Below the pieces are notes generated by a model, which saw only the letters and a list, made by a program, of their open reading frames with translations, searched no databases and was not told the origin of the DNA. From Crossiella cryophila (GTDB taxonomy: Bacteria > Actinomycetota > Actinomycetes > Mycobacteriales > Pseudonocardiaceae): a DNA stretch of 64,000 bases. Numbering within the stretch: the stretch's first letter is position 1; every line of letters starts with the position of its first letter. A program made the translations under genes and the position numbers. The stretch covers positions 2,666,001 to 2,730,000 of the forward strand of contig NZ_JACHMH010000001.1 in NCBI RefSeq assembly GCF_014204915.1. The letters run 5' to 3'. Positions 8,507 to 16,908 of this stretch are shown here, piece by piece.

Positions 8507-9118
8507 GTGATTACCCCAGGATCTACCGGGTTGATTTCTCACGGGGCGAAGGGGCAGTTGGTGAAGAACGAAGGTGGTCTGGATGGTGAGACGTCTGCCG
8601 TGGGTACGCGGCAGAGCTTCTGGCGGGAGTGCCTGCGGCTGCGGCCCGCGCTGATCCGGGTGGCCCGGCGGCAGGGTGTGAACCCGGCCGAAGCGGAGGA
8701 CGTCGTGCACGATGCGTTCCTCCGCGCCGCACAGTACGCACAGCTCGACCACGGAAGGCTGATGCCGTTCCTGGTCACGGTGGTGAAACGCCTGGGTGTG
8801 GACGAGTTGCGGCGGCGGGCATCAGCACAGCAAGTGTGCACCCACCCCGGACTGTTGCCCATGCAGGTGATCGATCCCGCCGATGTGGTGACGGATCGGC
8901 ATGAGGCTCGCTGGTTGCTGGCCAGGTGTGGGAAATTGAGTCAGCGCGAATGGCTCGTCCTGCTGTGGCTTGACCAGGGACTTCCTCATGAGGAGATCTC
9001 ACGTCTGCTCGGCACCACGCGCAGGGCGACCGAGTGCATCGCGAGCAGGGCGCGATGCCGGGTTCGCCGGTGGATGGCTCGTCGGCTCCGCTCAGCAGGG
9101 GAGCGAGCCGGCTACTAA
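8507..9118 (+). CDS. ECF-type RNA polymerase sigma factor
   Basis: Alternative sigma factor of 203 residues. Region 2 is recognisable (AEDVVHDAFLRAAQ followed by FLVTVVKRLGVDELRRR) and region 4 carries the helix-turn-helix (KLSQREWLVLLWLDQGL, HEEISRLLGTT). The GTG at 8507 is preferred because GAAAGGA lies about seven bases ahead; longer forms add non-conserved sequence. No anti-sigma gene is adjacent, so how it is held in check is not visible. Its divergent neighbour encodes a secreted protease inhibitor and may be a target. Two terminator hairpins follow. Confidence 0.85.
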   Translation: MITPGSTGLISHGAKGQLVKNEGGLDGETSAVGTRQSFWRECLRLRPALIRVARRQGVNPAEAEDVVHDAFLRAAQYAQLDHGRLMPFLVTVVKRLGVDELRRRASAQQVCTHPGLLPMQVIDPADVVTDRHEARWLLARCGKLSQREWLVLLWLDQGLPHEEISRLLGTTRRATECIASRARCRVRRWMARRLRSAGERAGY

Positions 9119-9125
9119 ATAGGGA

Positions 9126-9158
9126 CCCCGGTGCGGTGTGCAGGGCACCGCACCGGGG
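9126..9158 (+). terminator. Terminator after the sigma-factor gene
   Basis: A perfect 13-bp stem, CCCCGGTGCGGTG (9126-9138) with 9146-9158, and a 7-nt loop. It starts 8 bases after the sigma stop codon. Confidence 0.75.
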
Positions 9159-9165
9159 ACCCGAT

Positions 9166-9213
9166 ACGACGAAGGCGCCGCCTCACCTTCCGGTGGGGCG
9201 GCGCCTTCGTCGT
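9166..9213. terminator. Bidirectional 17-bp terminator between sigma gene and rpsT
   Basis: ACGACGAAGGCGCCGCC (9166-9182) is the exact complement of 9197-9213, with further CACC/GGTG pairing in the 14-nt loop region. It lies downstream of rpsT on the minus strand and of the sigma gene on the plus strand. Confidence 0.85.
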
Positions 9214-9255
9214 TCAGCGTTCCGTGCCCTGCTCACTCCGTGCGGAGCGGCGGAC

Positions 9256-9516
9256 TCAGATCTTGTTGGCGCGCAGCGCGAGGGCCGACTTCTTGTTCGC
9301 GGCCTGGTTGGCGTGGATCACGCCCTTGCTCGCCGCCTTGTCCAACTTGCGGTTGGCCACGCGGAGCAGCTCAAGAGCCTTGTCCTTGTCCCCGGCCTCG
9401 GCGGCCTCGCGGAACTTGCGGACGGCGGTCTTGACCTCCGACTTGACGGACTTGTTGCGCAGGCGCGCCTTCTCGTTGGTCAGGATGCGCTTCATCTGCG
9501 ACTTGATGTTGGCCAT
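9256..9516 (-). CDS. rpsT: 30S ribosomal protein S20
   Basis: Small basic ribosomal protein that binds 16S rRNA in the 30S subunit. The 86 residues match S20 throughout, starting [17 protein letters not shown] and ending [19 protein letters not shown] lies about six bases before the ATG. It stands alone, convergent with the inserted sigma gene and upstream of the accessory block. Confidence 0.98.
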   Translation of the reverse strand: MANIKSQMKRILTNEKARLRNKSVKSEVKTAVRKFREAAEAGDKDKALELLRVANRKLDKAASKGVIHANQAANKKSALALRANKI

Positions 9517-9688
9517 GGTGCTACCTCGGTCTCATCTGATCGGAAGTCGTGCCGCGCTGTAGTGGCGCTACGCGGAACGCGCAGCCTTCCTCCAGGGCGG
9601 AAATGCCGCACGGCACGGCTGGAGATGCTATCAGCCGTGCCGTGCGGGATCCCAATCGAGGCTGGTCAGCGACCAGCGGACCGCCTGA

Positions 9689-11974
9689 TCAGCGCAGGGT
9701 CAGCGGGGCCGTCTTGCCGCCGGCCTCCACCAGATACCCGCCCCTGGCGACCTCGCGACGGCCTGCGCCGTCCACATCGCCCACGGTCAGCGCCAGCTGG
9801 TCGGTGTCGAAGGTCACCTCCAGCGTCTTCTGCTCACCGGGGTTCAGCGTGGCCCTGGCGAACCCGACCAGTCGCCGCTCCGGCACCTGCACCGCGCTCA
9901 CCGGCTGCTGGATGTAGACCGGCACCACCTCGGTGCCCGCCCGCGAGCCGGTGTTGCGCACGGTGAAGGACACCTTCACGTTGTCCCGTGCCTTGGCCAC
10001 GCTCGGCGTGGTCGGCGCTCCCACCTCGAAGCTGGTGTAGGACAGCCCGTACCCGAACGGGTAGGCCGGGTCGTACTTGGAACTCGCGCCGCCGTTGGCC
10101 CCGGGCAGCTGGTCGTAGGACATCGGCTGGTCGCCAACGGTCTTGGGCCAGGACACCGACAGCTTGCCGCTGGGGTTGGCCTTGCCGAAGAGCACATCCG
10201 CCACCGCGTGCCCGCCCTCGGTGCCGGGCAGCCAGCCCGAGAGCAGCGCGTCCGCGTCGGAGACCGAACCCAGCACCCGGCCGCGGCCGGTCAGCAACAC
10301 CACCACGACCGGCTTGCCGGTGGCCTGCACCGCGTCCACCAACTGCTGCTGCGCCGGGCTCAGCGACGGGTCCTCGGTGTCGCCGGGGCCCTCCGCGCCC
10401 TCCTTCTCACCCAGCACCACCACGACCGCGTCCGCCGACTTGGCCTCGGCGACCGCACTGGCCTGGTCCTTGGCGTGGCTGATCTCGGTCTGCGGCGCCG
10501 CGGCCTTCAGGCCTTCCAGCACCGTGGTGGTCTCCGGGAACGGGCCCTCCGCGGGCACGCCCTGCCATTCCACGGTCCAGCCGCCGAGCTGCCGCCGCGC
10601 GTCGTCCGCGGTGTCCCCGGCGACCACCAGCTTCTTGACCGAAGTGGACAGTGGCAGGGTGGACTTCTCGTTGCGCAGCAACACCATCGACTCGGTCGCG
10701 GCCTTGCGCGCGATGTCCACGCCGTTGCCGATCACGGCCCGCTCCGCCGCCGCGGGGTCCACGAACGGCCGCTCGAAGAGCCCCAGCTCGAACTTGAGCT
10801 TGAGGATCCGCCGCACCGCCTCGTCGATCCGGCGCTGGCTGACCCGCCCGTCACGGACCACGGTGAGCAGGCCCTGGGTGAACTCCGCGGCGTTGGACGG
10901 CTCCATCGCCATGTCCACGCCCGCGTTCACCGAGATCGCGATCGCGGCCGGGTAGTCCGCGGCGACCTTGTGGTGGGTGACCAGTTTCCGCAGGTCCTCC
11001 CAGTCGCTGACGGCCACGCCCTGGAAGCCCATCCGCTCCCGGAGCTGCTCGACGAGCATGTACCGCGAGGCGTGCACCGGGATGCCGTTGATCGCGCCCG
11101 AGTTGATCATCACGGTCTTCACGCCCGCGTCGAACTGCGCCTGGAACGGCGGCAGCACGGTGTCCTGCAACTGCCGCACCGGGATGAACGCGGCACTGCG
11201 GTCGTGGCCGTTCTTCGGCTCGGAGTACCCGGCGAAGTGCTTGGCCGTCGCGGTGAGCTGCGCGGTGTCCTTGGCCGGGGTCTGCATGCCCTTGACCGCG
11301 GCCGCGGCCAGCGAGCCGGCCAGGAACGGGTCCTCGCTGTATGCCTCGTAGTAGCGGCCCCACCGGGTGTCCCTGGCGATGTCGGAGACCGGGGCGAAGT
11401 TCCAGAACACGCCGGTGGCCCGCATGGCCTCGCCGGTGGCCTTGCCCGCCTGCTGGATCAGCTCCGGGTTCCAGGTCGCGCCGAGGCCGATCTGGTGCGG
11501 GAACATCACCGCCGACGGCAGGTTGCTGTGCCCGTGCACGCCGTCCGCGCCGTAGATCACCGGGATCCTGAGCCGGTTGTTGTCCAGCGCGTACTTCTGG
11601 ATCTGGTTGGTCATCTCGGCCCAGGCCTTCGGACCGGGGTCCGGGGCCGGGTTGTCACCGCCGCCGGAGAGGATCGAGCCGACCTTGGCCTCGCCCAGCA
11701 CGGTCTTCATGCAGGACTCGACCAGCGGCCCCGGCACGTTGTTGCAGTCCCCGCGCAGCTTGCCCACGCGGATCTGGGTCATCTGCCCGACCTTCTCCTC
11801 CAGCGTCATCCGCCGGAGCAGGTCGTTGACCCGCCGCTCCACCGGCGCGGCGGCGTCCTGGTAGGCCGCGGGTCCCTGCTCCGCACCTGGTTCCTGGGCG
11901 GTGCCGGCATGGGCGGATGCCAGCATCAGGGCCGCGGCGGCCGTCAACGCGAGTGTGGGACGTGTCCGCAGCAC
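9689..11974 (-). CDS. Secreted glycoside hydrolase family 3 beta-glucosidase/xylosidase-like
   Basis: Extracellular exo-glycosidase of 761 residues. A signal peptide (about 1-26) is followed by the GH3 TIM-barrel, with KHFAGYSEP and the nucleophile Asp near residue 322 in VAVSDWEDL, then the GH3 C-terminal alpha/beta domain and a fibronectin-III-like domain near the end (PERRLVGFARATLNPGE). Layout and length match BglX-type enzymes. Exact sugar specificity cannot be read from sequence. The GTG start has GGAGG four bases upstream. Two LacI-type operator sequences lie in the 100 bases upstream, suggesting sugar-induced expression. Confidence 0.9.
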   Translation of the reverse strand: MLRTRPTLALTAAAALMLASAHAGTAQEPGAEQGPAAYQDAAAPVERRVNDLLRRMTLEEKVGQMTQIRVGKLRGDCNNVPGPLVESCMKTVLGEAKVGSILSGGGDNPAPDPGPKAWAEMTNQIQKYALDNNRLRIPVIYGADGVHGHSNLPSAVMFPHQIGLGATWNPELIQQAGKATGEAMRATGVFWNFAPVSDIARDTRWGRYYEAYSEDPFLAGSLAAAAVKGMQTPAKDTAQLTATAKHFAGYSEPKNGHDRSAAFIPVRQLQDTVLPPFQAQFDAGVKTVMINSGAINGIPVHASRYMLVEQLRERMGFQGVAVSDWEDLRKLVTHHKVAADYPAAIAISVNAGVDMAMEPSNAAEFTQGLLTVVRDGRVSQRRIDEAVRRILKLKFELGLFERPFVDPAAAERAVIGNGVDIARKAATESMVLLRNEKSTLPLSTSVKKLVVAGDTADDARRQLGGWTVEWQGVPAEGPFPETTTVLEGLKAAAPQTEISHAKDQASAVAEAKSADAVVVVLGEKEGAEGPGDTEDPSLSPAQQQLVDAVQATGKPVVVVLLTGRGRVLGSVSDADALLSGWLPGTEGGHAVADVLFGKANPSGKLSVSWPKTVGDQPMSYDQLPGANGGASSKYDPAYPFGYGLSYTSFEVGAPTTPSVAKARDNVKVSFTVRNTGSRAGTEVVPVYIQQPVSAVQVPERRLVGFARATLNPGEQKTLEVTFDTDQLALTVGDVDGAGRREVARGGYLVEAGGKTAPLTLR

Positions 11975-11990
11975 AAAGCCTCCAGTGGCG

Positions 11991-12004
11991 TGAGAGCGGT
12001 GTCA
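11991..12004. promoter_or_regulatory. LacI-type operator-like site, proximal
   Basis: TGAGAGCGGTGTCA, a weaker relative of the site at 12060-12073, 17 bases upstream of the GH3 start codon. Confidence 0.45.
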
Positions 12005-12059
12005 GGGACCGACCCTGCTGCCCGGCACCGGCCACGTCCATCGGCTGAACGGCGGAATG

Positions 12060-12073
12060 TGAGAGCGCTTTCA
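12060..12073. promoter_or_regulatory. LacI-type operator-like palindrome, distal
   Basis: TGAGAGCGCTTTCA, nearly symmetric around a central GCGC and matching the general TGRRAGCGCTYYCA form used by LacI-family sugar regulators such as CebR. It lies 86 bases upstream of the GH3 gene. No lacI gene is in the window. Confidence 0.6.
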
Positions 12074-12124
12074 GGTAGATGAAGTACGCCCATTATTTTT
12101 GGCTTGAATTAAGGTGCTTTCGGC

Positions 12125-12904
12125 TCAACCGCAGGGGCGGAACCGCGGGTCGGCCACGCCGCCGCGACCCAGTGCGTTGAGCACCCACTTGATGGTGGCC
12201 GAGGAGTGCGGGATGTAGAGGTGCTCGCTCAGGTTGGCCGGGCAGGCATCCTGCAGCACCACGTTGGTCACCCGGTTCGCCGGACCGGAAAGGTGTTGGC
12301 TGGCAAAGGGAGTGACCACCTCGTCGTAGCGGGTGGTGATCGTCGTGTACTTCACCGACCCGGCCAGGTCGCCGCCCTCGTTGAGCCGCCGGATGAAGGC
12401 CGAGTTCGACGCCTGGTCGCCGCAGGCCGGGCAGAACGTGGCGCCCAGCAGCTTCGCCAGCGGCTGGCTGGTGCCGTGGTTGGACGGGGCGATGCCGATC
12501 AGCGCGTTGACCTTGGCCGCGCCGCCGAGGAACTTCAGGTAGTGCCGCGGCATCATCCCGCCCTGGCTGTAGCCGACGATGTCCACTGTGGACCACCCGC
12601 TGCTCGCCCTGACCTGGTCCACGTACCTGGCCAGCTCGGCGGCGGAGTCGGCGACCGGGTTCAGGCCGCCGTTGCCGTAGTCCAGCGTGTAGCTGCAGTA
12701 ACCGTTGCGGGACAGCTCGGGTGCGAGGCCGCCCCAGCTCCAGCCGGACTTCTTGAACGTCCCGTGCAACAGCACCACCGGGCGTTTGTCCGACTGGCAG
12801 CCCGCGACGTCGGCCAACGATTGCGCTGGCGTGGCCGCGGCCGGAAGCTGGCCGGCGAGCAGGACGAGGATCGCGGTGCCCAGCAGGGCGAGCGTCCGGC
12901 GCAT
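12125..12904 (-). CDS. Secreted triacylglycerol lipase/esterase
   Basis: Secreted alpha/beta hydrolase of 259 residues. A signal peptide (about 1-24) precedes RPVVLLHGTF (oxyanion region), the nucleophile elbow GYSQG with Ser113, the acid Asp194 in TTRYDEVVTP and the catalytic His233 in LYIPHSS. Cysteines at 36, 70, 158, 161, 211 and 258 suggest disulfides. This matches the bacterial class 2 lipase family. A palindrome at 12919-12932 just upstream may be its operator. Confidence 0.88.
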   Translation of the reverse strand: MRRTLALLGTAILVLLAGQLPAAATPAQSLADVAGCQSDKRPVVLLHGTFKKSGWSWGGLAPELSRNGYCSYTLDYGNGGLNPVADSAAELARYVDQVRASSGWSTVDIVGYSQGGMMPRHYLKFLGGAAKVNALIGIAPSNHGTSQPLAKLLGATFCPACGDQASNSAFIRRLNEGGDLAGSVKYTTITTRYDEVVTPFASQHLSGPANRVTNVVLQDACPANLSEHLYIPHSSATIKWVLNALGRGGVADPRFRPCG

Positions 12905-12918
12905 GGCGTCCTCCGTTA

Positions 12919-12932
12919 TTACCTGGCGGTAA
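12919..12932. promoter_or_regulatory. Palindrome TTACC-N4-GGTAA upstream of the lipase gene
   Basis: TTACCTGGCGGTAA, perfect 5-bp arms around TGGC, 15 bases before the lipase start codon. This is the position of a repressor site or core promoter element. The regulator is unknown. Confidence 0.45.
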
Positions 12933-12970
12933 CCTGGGAGACACCAATGTAAGGTGCGTCACAGTGGAGG

Positions 12971-13213
12971 TCACTCCGCTGAACGGTCGCCCTGCTGATC
13001 TTCCGTTTGGTCCTCTGCGACGGGCTTGCGCGGGCGGCCCCGTTTGGCCGGTCGCCCGGCCTCGCTGGGCATCCGCCCCTGCTCGCTCAGCGCCCGGCGC
13101 AGCAGGAACTCGATCTGCGCGTTGACGCTGCGCAGTTCGTCCCCGGCCCACCTGGTCAGCGCGTCGTGCACGGCCGGGTCCAGGCGGAGCAGGAAACTCT
13201 TGCGGTCAGCCAC
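12971..13213 (-). CDS. Ribbon-helix-helix (Arc/HicB-like) regulator with AT-hook-like tail
   Basis: Small DNA-binding protein of 80 residues. The first half fits a ribbon-helix-helix fold (KSFLLRLDPAVHDALTRWA, then SVNAQIEFLLRRAL). The tail is basic with KRGRPRKP, resembling an AT-hook, followed by an acidic end. It lies 12 bases downstream of the SPFH gene on the same strand, an association seen in other actinomycetes, and may bind the palindrome at 14176-14191 to control the pair. Confidence 0.75.
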   Translation of the reverse strand: MADRKSFLLRLDPAVHDALTRWAGDELRSVNAQIEFLLRRALSEQGRMPSEAGRPAKRGRPRKPVAEDQTEDQQGDRSAE

Positions 13214-13225
13214 GGTGGCCGGCCA

Positions 13226-14131
13226 CTAGTGGTAGAGCGAGCCCGCGTTGACGACCGGCTGGGTCGCACGATCCCCGCACAGCACCACCAGGAGGTTGCT
13301 CACCATGGCCGCCTTCCGCTCCTCGTCCAGTTCCACCACGTCGTGCTCGGCCAGCCGGGCCAGCGCCAGTTCGACCATGCCGACCGCACCCTCCACGATC
13401 CGCTGCCGGGCCGCGACCATCGCGCCTGCCTGCTGCCGCTGCAACATGGCGTGCGCGATCTCCTGGGCGTAAGCCAGGTGGGTGATCCTGGATTCGATCA
13501 CGTGCACGCCGGCCGAGGTGATCCGGGCCGAGATCTCCGCGCTGAGCTTCTCGGTGATCTCATCGGCGTTCTCGCGCAGGGACAGTCCGGTCTCGCCGTG
13601 GTTGTCATAGGCGTAGCTGGTGGCGATGTGCCGGACCGCGGTCTCGGTCTGGATGCCGACGAAGCCGACGAAGTTGTCCACGTCGAAGACGGCCTTCGCG
13701 GTGTCCTCGACCTGCCAGACCACCACCGCGGCGATCTCGATCGGGTTGCCGTCGGCGTCGTTGACCTTGAGCACCGCGGACTCGTGGTTGCGGATCCTGG
13801 TGGACACCGTGGTGCGCTTGGTGAACGGGTTCACCCAGCTCAGGCCGTCCTGGCGGAGGGTGCCGTTGTACCGGCCGAGGAACTGCAGCACCCGCGCCTC
13901 GCCGGGGGAGACCATGATCAGCCCGCAGGCCAGGGTCAGCACGGTCACCAGCACCACCGCGCTCACCACGACGGCGGCCGGTCCGGTGACGAACAGGCCC
14001 AGCGCGATCCCGCCCAGGCTGGCCAGCCCGAAGAACAGCAGGGCGGCCGCCGCGGCGATCCCCGGCAAGGTGAAGGGCACCCGTTCCCGTACGCCCGCCA
14101 CGGGCGCTTTGACAAGCGTCGATGTAGTCAT
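13226..14131 (-). CDS. SPFH/Band 7 domain membrane protein
   Basis: Flotillin/stomatin-like membrane scaffold protein of 301 residues. Two hydrophobic segments near the N-terminus (about 24-45 and 50-68) are followed by the SPFH domain ([20 protein letters not shown], then [19 protein letters not shown]) and a helical tail ([24 protein letters not shown]). It probably oligomerises at the membrane; the client is unknown. It is first gene of a two-gene unit with the ribbon-helix-helix regulator and divergent from the ABC transporter operon across a perfect palindrome. Confidence 0.88.
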   Translation of the reverse strand: MTTSTLVKAPVAGVRERVPFTLPGIAAAAALLFFGLASLGGIALGLFVTGPAAVVVSAVVLVTVLTLACGLIMVSPGEARVLQFLGRYNGTLRQDGLSWVNPFTKRTTVSTRIRNHESAVLKVNDADGNPIEIAAVVVWQVEDTAKAVFDVDNFVGFVGIQTETAVRHIATSYAYDNHGETGLSLRENADEITEKLSAEISARITSAGVHVIESRITHLAYAQEIAHAMLQRQQAGAMVAARQRIVEGAVGMVELALARLAEHDVVELDEERKAAMVSNLLVVLCGDRATQPVVNAGSLYH

Positions 14132-14175
14132 CTCTGGTCCACTCTCCCCATGCGCCGCCTGTCGCGGTGCCTAGC

Positions 14176-14191
14176 AAAGTGATATCACTTT
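14176..14191. promoter_or_regulatory. Perfect 16-bp palindrome AAAGTGATATCACTTT
   Basis: A fully symmetric 16-mer in the 99-bp gap between the divergent SPFH and ABC transporter genes. It is unusually AT-rich for this genome. It is a likely operator for the ribbon-helix-helix protein at 12971-13213, whose family binds short palindromic repeats. Confidence 0.7.
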
Positions 14192-14230
14192 AAGTCGGAA
14201 CCGGCAACGCGCCGGGGGGAAGGGAAGCCG

Positions 14231-15001
14231 GTGGAGATCGAGACCGACGGACCGGCGCTGCGGCTGTCCGGCCTGTGCAAGCGCTTCGGCGAGACGATCG
14301 CGGTGGATCGGGTGGACCTCGTGGTGCCGCGCGGGTCCTTCTTCGGACTGGTCGGGCCGAACGGCGCGGGCAAGACGACCTCGCTGTCCATGGCGGTCGG
14401 CCTGCTGCGGCCGGACGCGGGCACCGCGCGCGTGTTCGGGGTGGAGGTGTGGGAGGACCCGGTGCGGGCCAAGGCCCTGGTCGGCGTGCTGCCGGACGGG
14501 CTGTCCCTGCCGGAGCGGCTCACCGGGCGGGAACTGCTGACCTACATGGGTTTGCTGCGCGGCATCGACGAGGCCACGGTCGCCGCGCGGGTGGCCGAAC
14601 TGCTCGGCGTGCTGGAGCTGACCGGGGCCGAGCGCACCCTGGTGGTGGACTACTCGGCCGGGATGCGCAAGAAGATCGCGCTGGCCACCGCGTTGCTGCA
14701 CGGGCCGCGGCTGCTGGTGCTGGACGAGCCGTTCGAGGCGGTGGACCCGGTCTCGGCCAGCACCATCCGGGTGATCCTGCAGCGCTTCGTCGCTGGGGGC
14801 GGTGCGGTGGTGCTCTCCAGCCACGTGATGGACCTGGTGGAGCGGCTGTGCGACCACGTCGCGGTGATCGCGGGCGGCCGGGTGGTCGCGGCCGGTCCGC
14901 TGGCCGAGGTACGGGGTGCGGGCAGCCTGGAGGAACGGTTCGTGCACCTGGTCGGCGGTCGCACCGGTGGTGGGGAGGGGCTGTCGTGGTTGGCGTCCTG
15001 A
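14231..15001 (+). CDS. ABC transporter ATP-binding protein
   Basis: ATPase of an export-type ABC transporter (256 residues). Walker A is GPNGAGKTT (about 47-55), the signature region is reduced to DYSAGMRKK, and Walker B is LLVLDEPFEAVD, followed by the H-loop SSHVMD. The GTG start has a strong GGGGGGAAGGG upstream. The permease starts inside this gene, 16 bases before its end, so the two are translationally coupled. The substrate is unknown. Confidence 0.92.
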   Translation: MEIETDGPALRLSGLCKRFGETIAVDRVDLVVPRGSFFGLVGPNGAGKTTSLSMAVGLLRPDAGTARVFGVEVWEDPVRAKALVGVLPDGLSLPERLTGRELLTYMGLLRGIDEATVAARVAELLGVLELTGAERTLVVDYSAGMRKKIALATALLHGPRLLVLDEPFEAVDPVSASTIRVILQRFVAGGGAVVLSSHVMDLVERLCDHVAVIAGGRVVAAGPLAEVRGAGSLEERFVHLVGGRTGGGEGLSWLAS

Positions 15002-16563
15002 TCCGGATGAAACTGCGCCTGCTCAGCCACGGACTGCGTGGGGTGGCACGGGCGATCACACTGATCGGTGGGGTGCTGGGCGGGCTGATCGCGGCCGGGT
15101 TCTCGGTGTTCCTGATGAACATCGACCTCCTGGGCGCACCGGTGCCCGGCTACGACCTGACCGCGGGGATTTTCGCCGGGTGGACCCTCGGCTGGGTGCT
15201 CGGACCGATTTTCGTGGCCGGCAGTGATGAGACCCTGCAGCCCGAGCACTTCCGGCTGCTGCCGGTGAGTCCGCGGAAACTGGCCGTCGGCCTGCTGGTC
15301 GCCGCGGTGGTCGGCGTGCCGGCGGTGGCCAGCCTGCTCGCCTTCGGCGGACTGGTGCTGCGTGCCTCGGCGGACGGCCTGGTGCCCGCGCTGGTCGCGA
15401 TCGTCGGCGTGCTCGCGCAACTGGCGTTCGTGCTCACGCTGTCCCGGGTGGTGGTCGGGGCGCTCGGCGACGTGCTGCGCTCGCGGCGCGGGCAGGACCT
15501 GGGGGTGCTGCTCGCGGCCTGCGTCGGTCTGCTGGTGCTGCCATTGCAGTACGTGCTGAACTCGGTCTCCGCCGGGCTGGTGCTGGGGTTTCCGCCGGAA
15601 CTGGGTGCGGTGCTGCGGTGGCTGCCCCCTGGCTGGGCGCCTGCCGCGGTCGCCGCGTCGGTGCGGGGTGACTGGCTTACCGTGGTGGCGGGGCTGGGTG
15701 GACTGGTGGCGCTGACCCTTGCGCTCGCGCAGGTGTGGGCGATCCTGTTGCGGCGCAGGATGACCCGGCCCAGCGTCGGGCTGCGCGGCGCGGACGTGCG
15801 CGCCGGGAACGGGCTGCTGCAAAGGTTTCTGCCGTCCGGGCCGGTCGGCGCGGTGGCCGCCAAGGAGGTGCGCACCTGGTGGCGTGATCCGCGACGGCGG
15901 GCGGTGTTGTTGCCCGCCTTGGTGATCGGGCTGGTGCTGCCGTTGGTGCTGTCCAGCGTCAACCCGGCGGCGGGCATGGTCGCGCCGGCCGGCGGGCTGC
16001 TCGTGGTCGGCTTCGCCGCGCTCAACGCGGGCAACCTGTACGGCTTCGACGGCACCGCGCTGTGGCACATCCTGGTGCAGCCCGACGCCGCCCGCGCCGA
16101 CATCCGCGGCAGGCAGCTCGGCTGGCTGGTCTACGTGGCGCCGGTGGCCCTGCTCGCGGTGCTGGTGCTGCCCGCGGTGACCGGGCGGCCGCAGGCATAT
16201 CCCTACGTGCTCGCGCTGCTGCCCGCGCTGCTCGGCGGCGGGGCCGGGCTGCTGGTGATCCTCTCGGTGTTCGCACCGTTCCCGGTGGCCCCCCAGCGCG
16301 GCAACCCGTTCGCCGGTTCCGGGAACCCCGGCTGCGCGAAAGTGTTGCTGCAACTGGTGATCGGGCTGCTGCTGGTGGTCGCGGCGGTGCCGCCGGGGCT
16401 GCTGCTGCTCGGTGGCGCGCTCTCCGGCAACGCGGTGCTGACCTGGCTGGCACTGCCGGCCGGGATCGGCTCCGGGGTGCTGTTCGGCTGGTGGTGGGGC
16501 GCGCTCGCGGCCCGGCGGCTGGCCGAACGCGGCCCTGAGCTGCTGGCCGCCGTCCGGACTTGA
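14986..16563 (+). CDS. ABC transporter permease
   Basis: Large integral membrane protein of 525 residues with about 12 hydrophobic segments, resembling ABC-2-type exporter permeases. The GTG at 14986 follows GGGGAGGGG at five bases and overlaps the ATPase gene. A cytoplasmic loop near the middle (AAKEVRTWWRDPRRRAVLL) is typical of this family. The substrate is unknown. Confidence 0.85.
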   Translation: MVGVLIRMKLRLLSHGLRGVARAITLIGGVLGGLIAAGFSVFLMNIDLLGAPVPGYDLTAGIFAGWTLGWVLGPIFVAGSDETLQPEHFRLLPVSPRKLAVGLLVAAVVGVPAVASLLAFGGLVLRASADGLVPALVAIVGVLAQLAFVLTLSRVVVGALGDVLRSRRGQDLGVLLAACVGLLVLPLQYVLNSVSAGLVLGFPPELGAVLRWLPPGWAPAAVAASVRGDWLTVVAGLGGLVALTLALAQVWAILLRRRMTRPSVGLRGADVRAGNGLLQRFLPSGPVGAVAAKEVRTWWRDPRRRAVLLPALVIGLVLPLVLSSVNPAAGMVAPAGGLLVVGFAALNAGNLYGFDGTALWHILVQPDAARADIRGRQLGWLVYVAPVALLAVLVLPAVTGRPQAYPYVLALLPALLGGGAGLLVILSVFAPFPVAPQRGNPFAGSGNPGCAKVLLQLVIGLLLVVAAVPPGLLLLGGALSGNAVLTWLALPAGIGSGVLFGWWWGALAARRLAERGPELLAAVRT

Positions 16564-16566
16564 CGC

Positions 16567-16582
16567 GTAGGAGATTTCCTAC
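16567..16582. promoter_or_regulatory. ArsR-type operator upstream of the ArsR/SRPBCC pair
   Basis: GTAGGAGATTTCCTAC is symmetric at seven of eight positions per half and lies 14 bases before the ArsR start codon. ArsR regulators commonly repress their own operon through such sites. Confidence 0.6.
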
Positions 16583-16596
16583 CTATTCTCCTCCGC

Positions 16597-16908
16597 ATGG
16601 ATGTGTTCGCTGCGTTGGCCAATCCGACCCGCCGGGAGTTGCTGGGGTTGCTCCTGCGTGGGCCGCGGCCGGTGCAGTCCCTCGCGGAGCATTTCGACAT
16701 GAGCCGCCCGAGCGTGTCCGAGCACCTGCGGGTGCTCAAGGACGCGGGGCTGGTCGCGGAAGCCAGGCGCGGCCGGGAACGGCACTACCAGCTCGAACCC
16801 GAGCCCCTGCAGGAGCTTCGGGACTGGCTCACGCCGTACGAGCGGTTCTGGCGGGAGCGGTTGTCCGCGCTGTCCGACCTGCTCGACGAGGAGGAAGAAG
16901 AGGAATGA
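16597..16908 (+). CDS. ArsR-family transcriptional regulator
   Basis: Winged-helix repressor of 103 residues starting MDVFAALANPTRRELL, with the recognition helix in MSRPSVSEHLRVLKDAG. It lacks the metal-binding cysteines of ArsR/SmtB and is of the metal-independent type usually paired with an SRPBCC protein. It ends in a run of Glu. The ATG of the SRPBCC gene overlaps its stop codon (ATGA). A palindrome upstream suggests autoregulation. Confidence 0.9.
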   Translation: MDVFAALANPTRRELLGLLLRGPRPVQSLAEHFDMSRPSVSEHLRVLKDAGLVAEARRGRERHYQLEPEPLQELRDWLTPYERFWRERLSALSDLLDEEEEEE

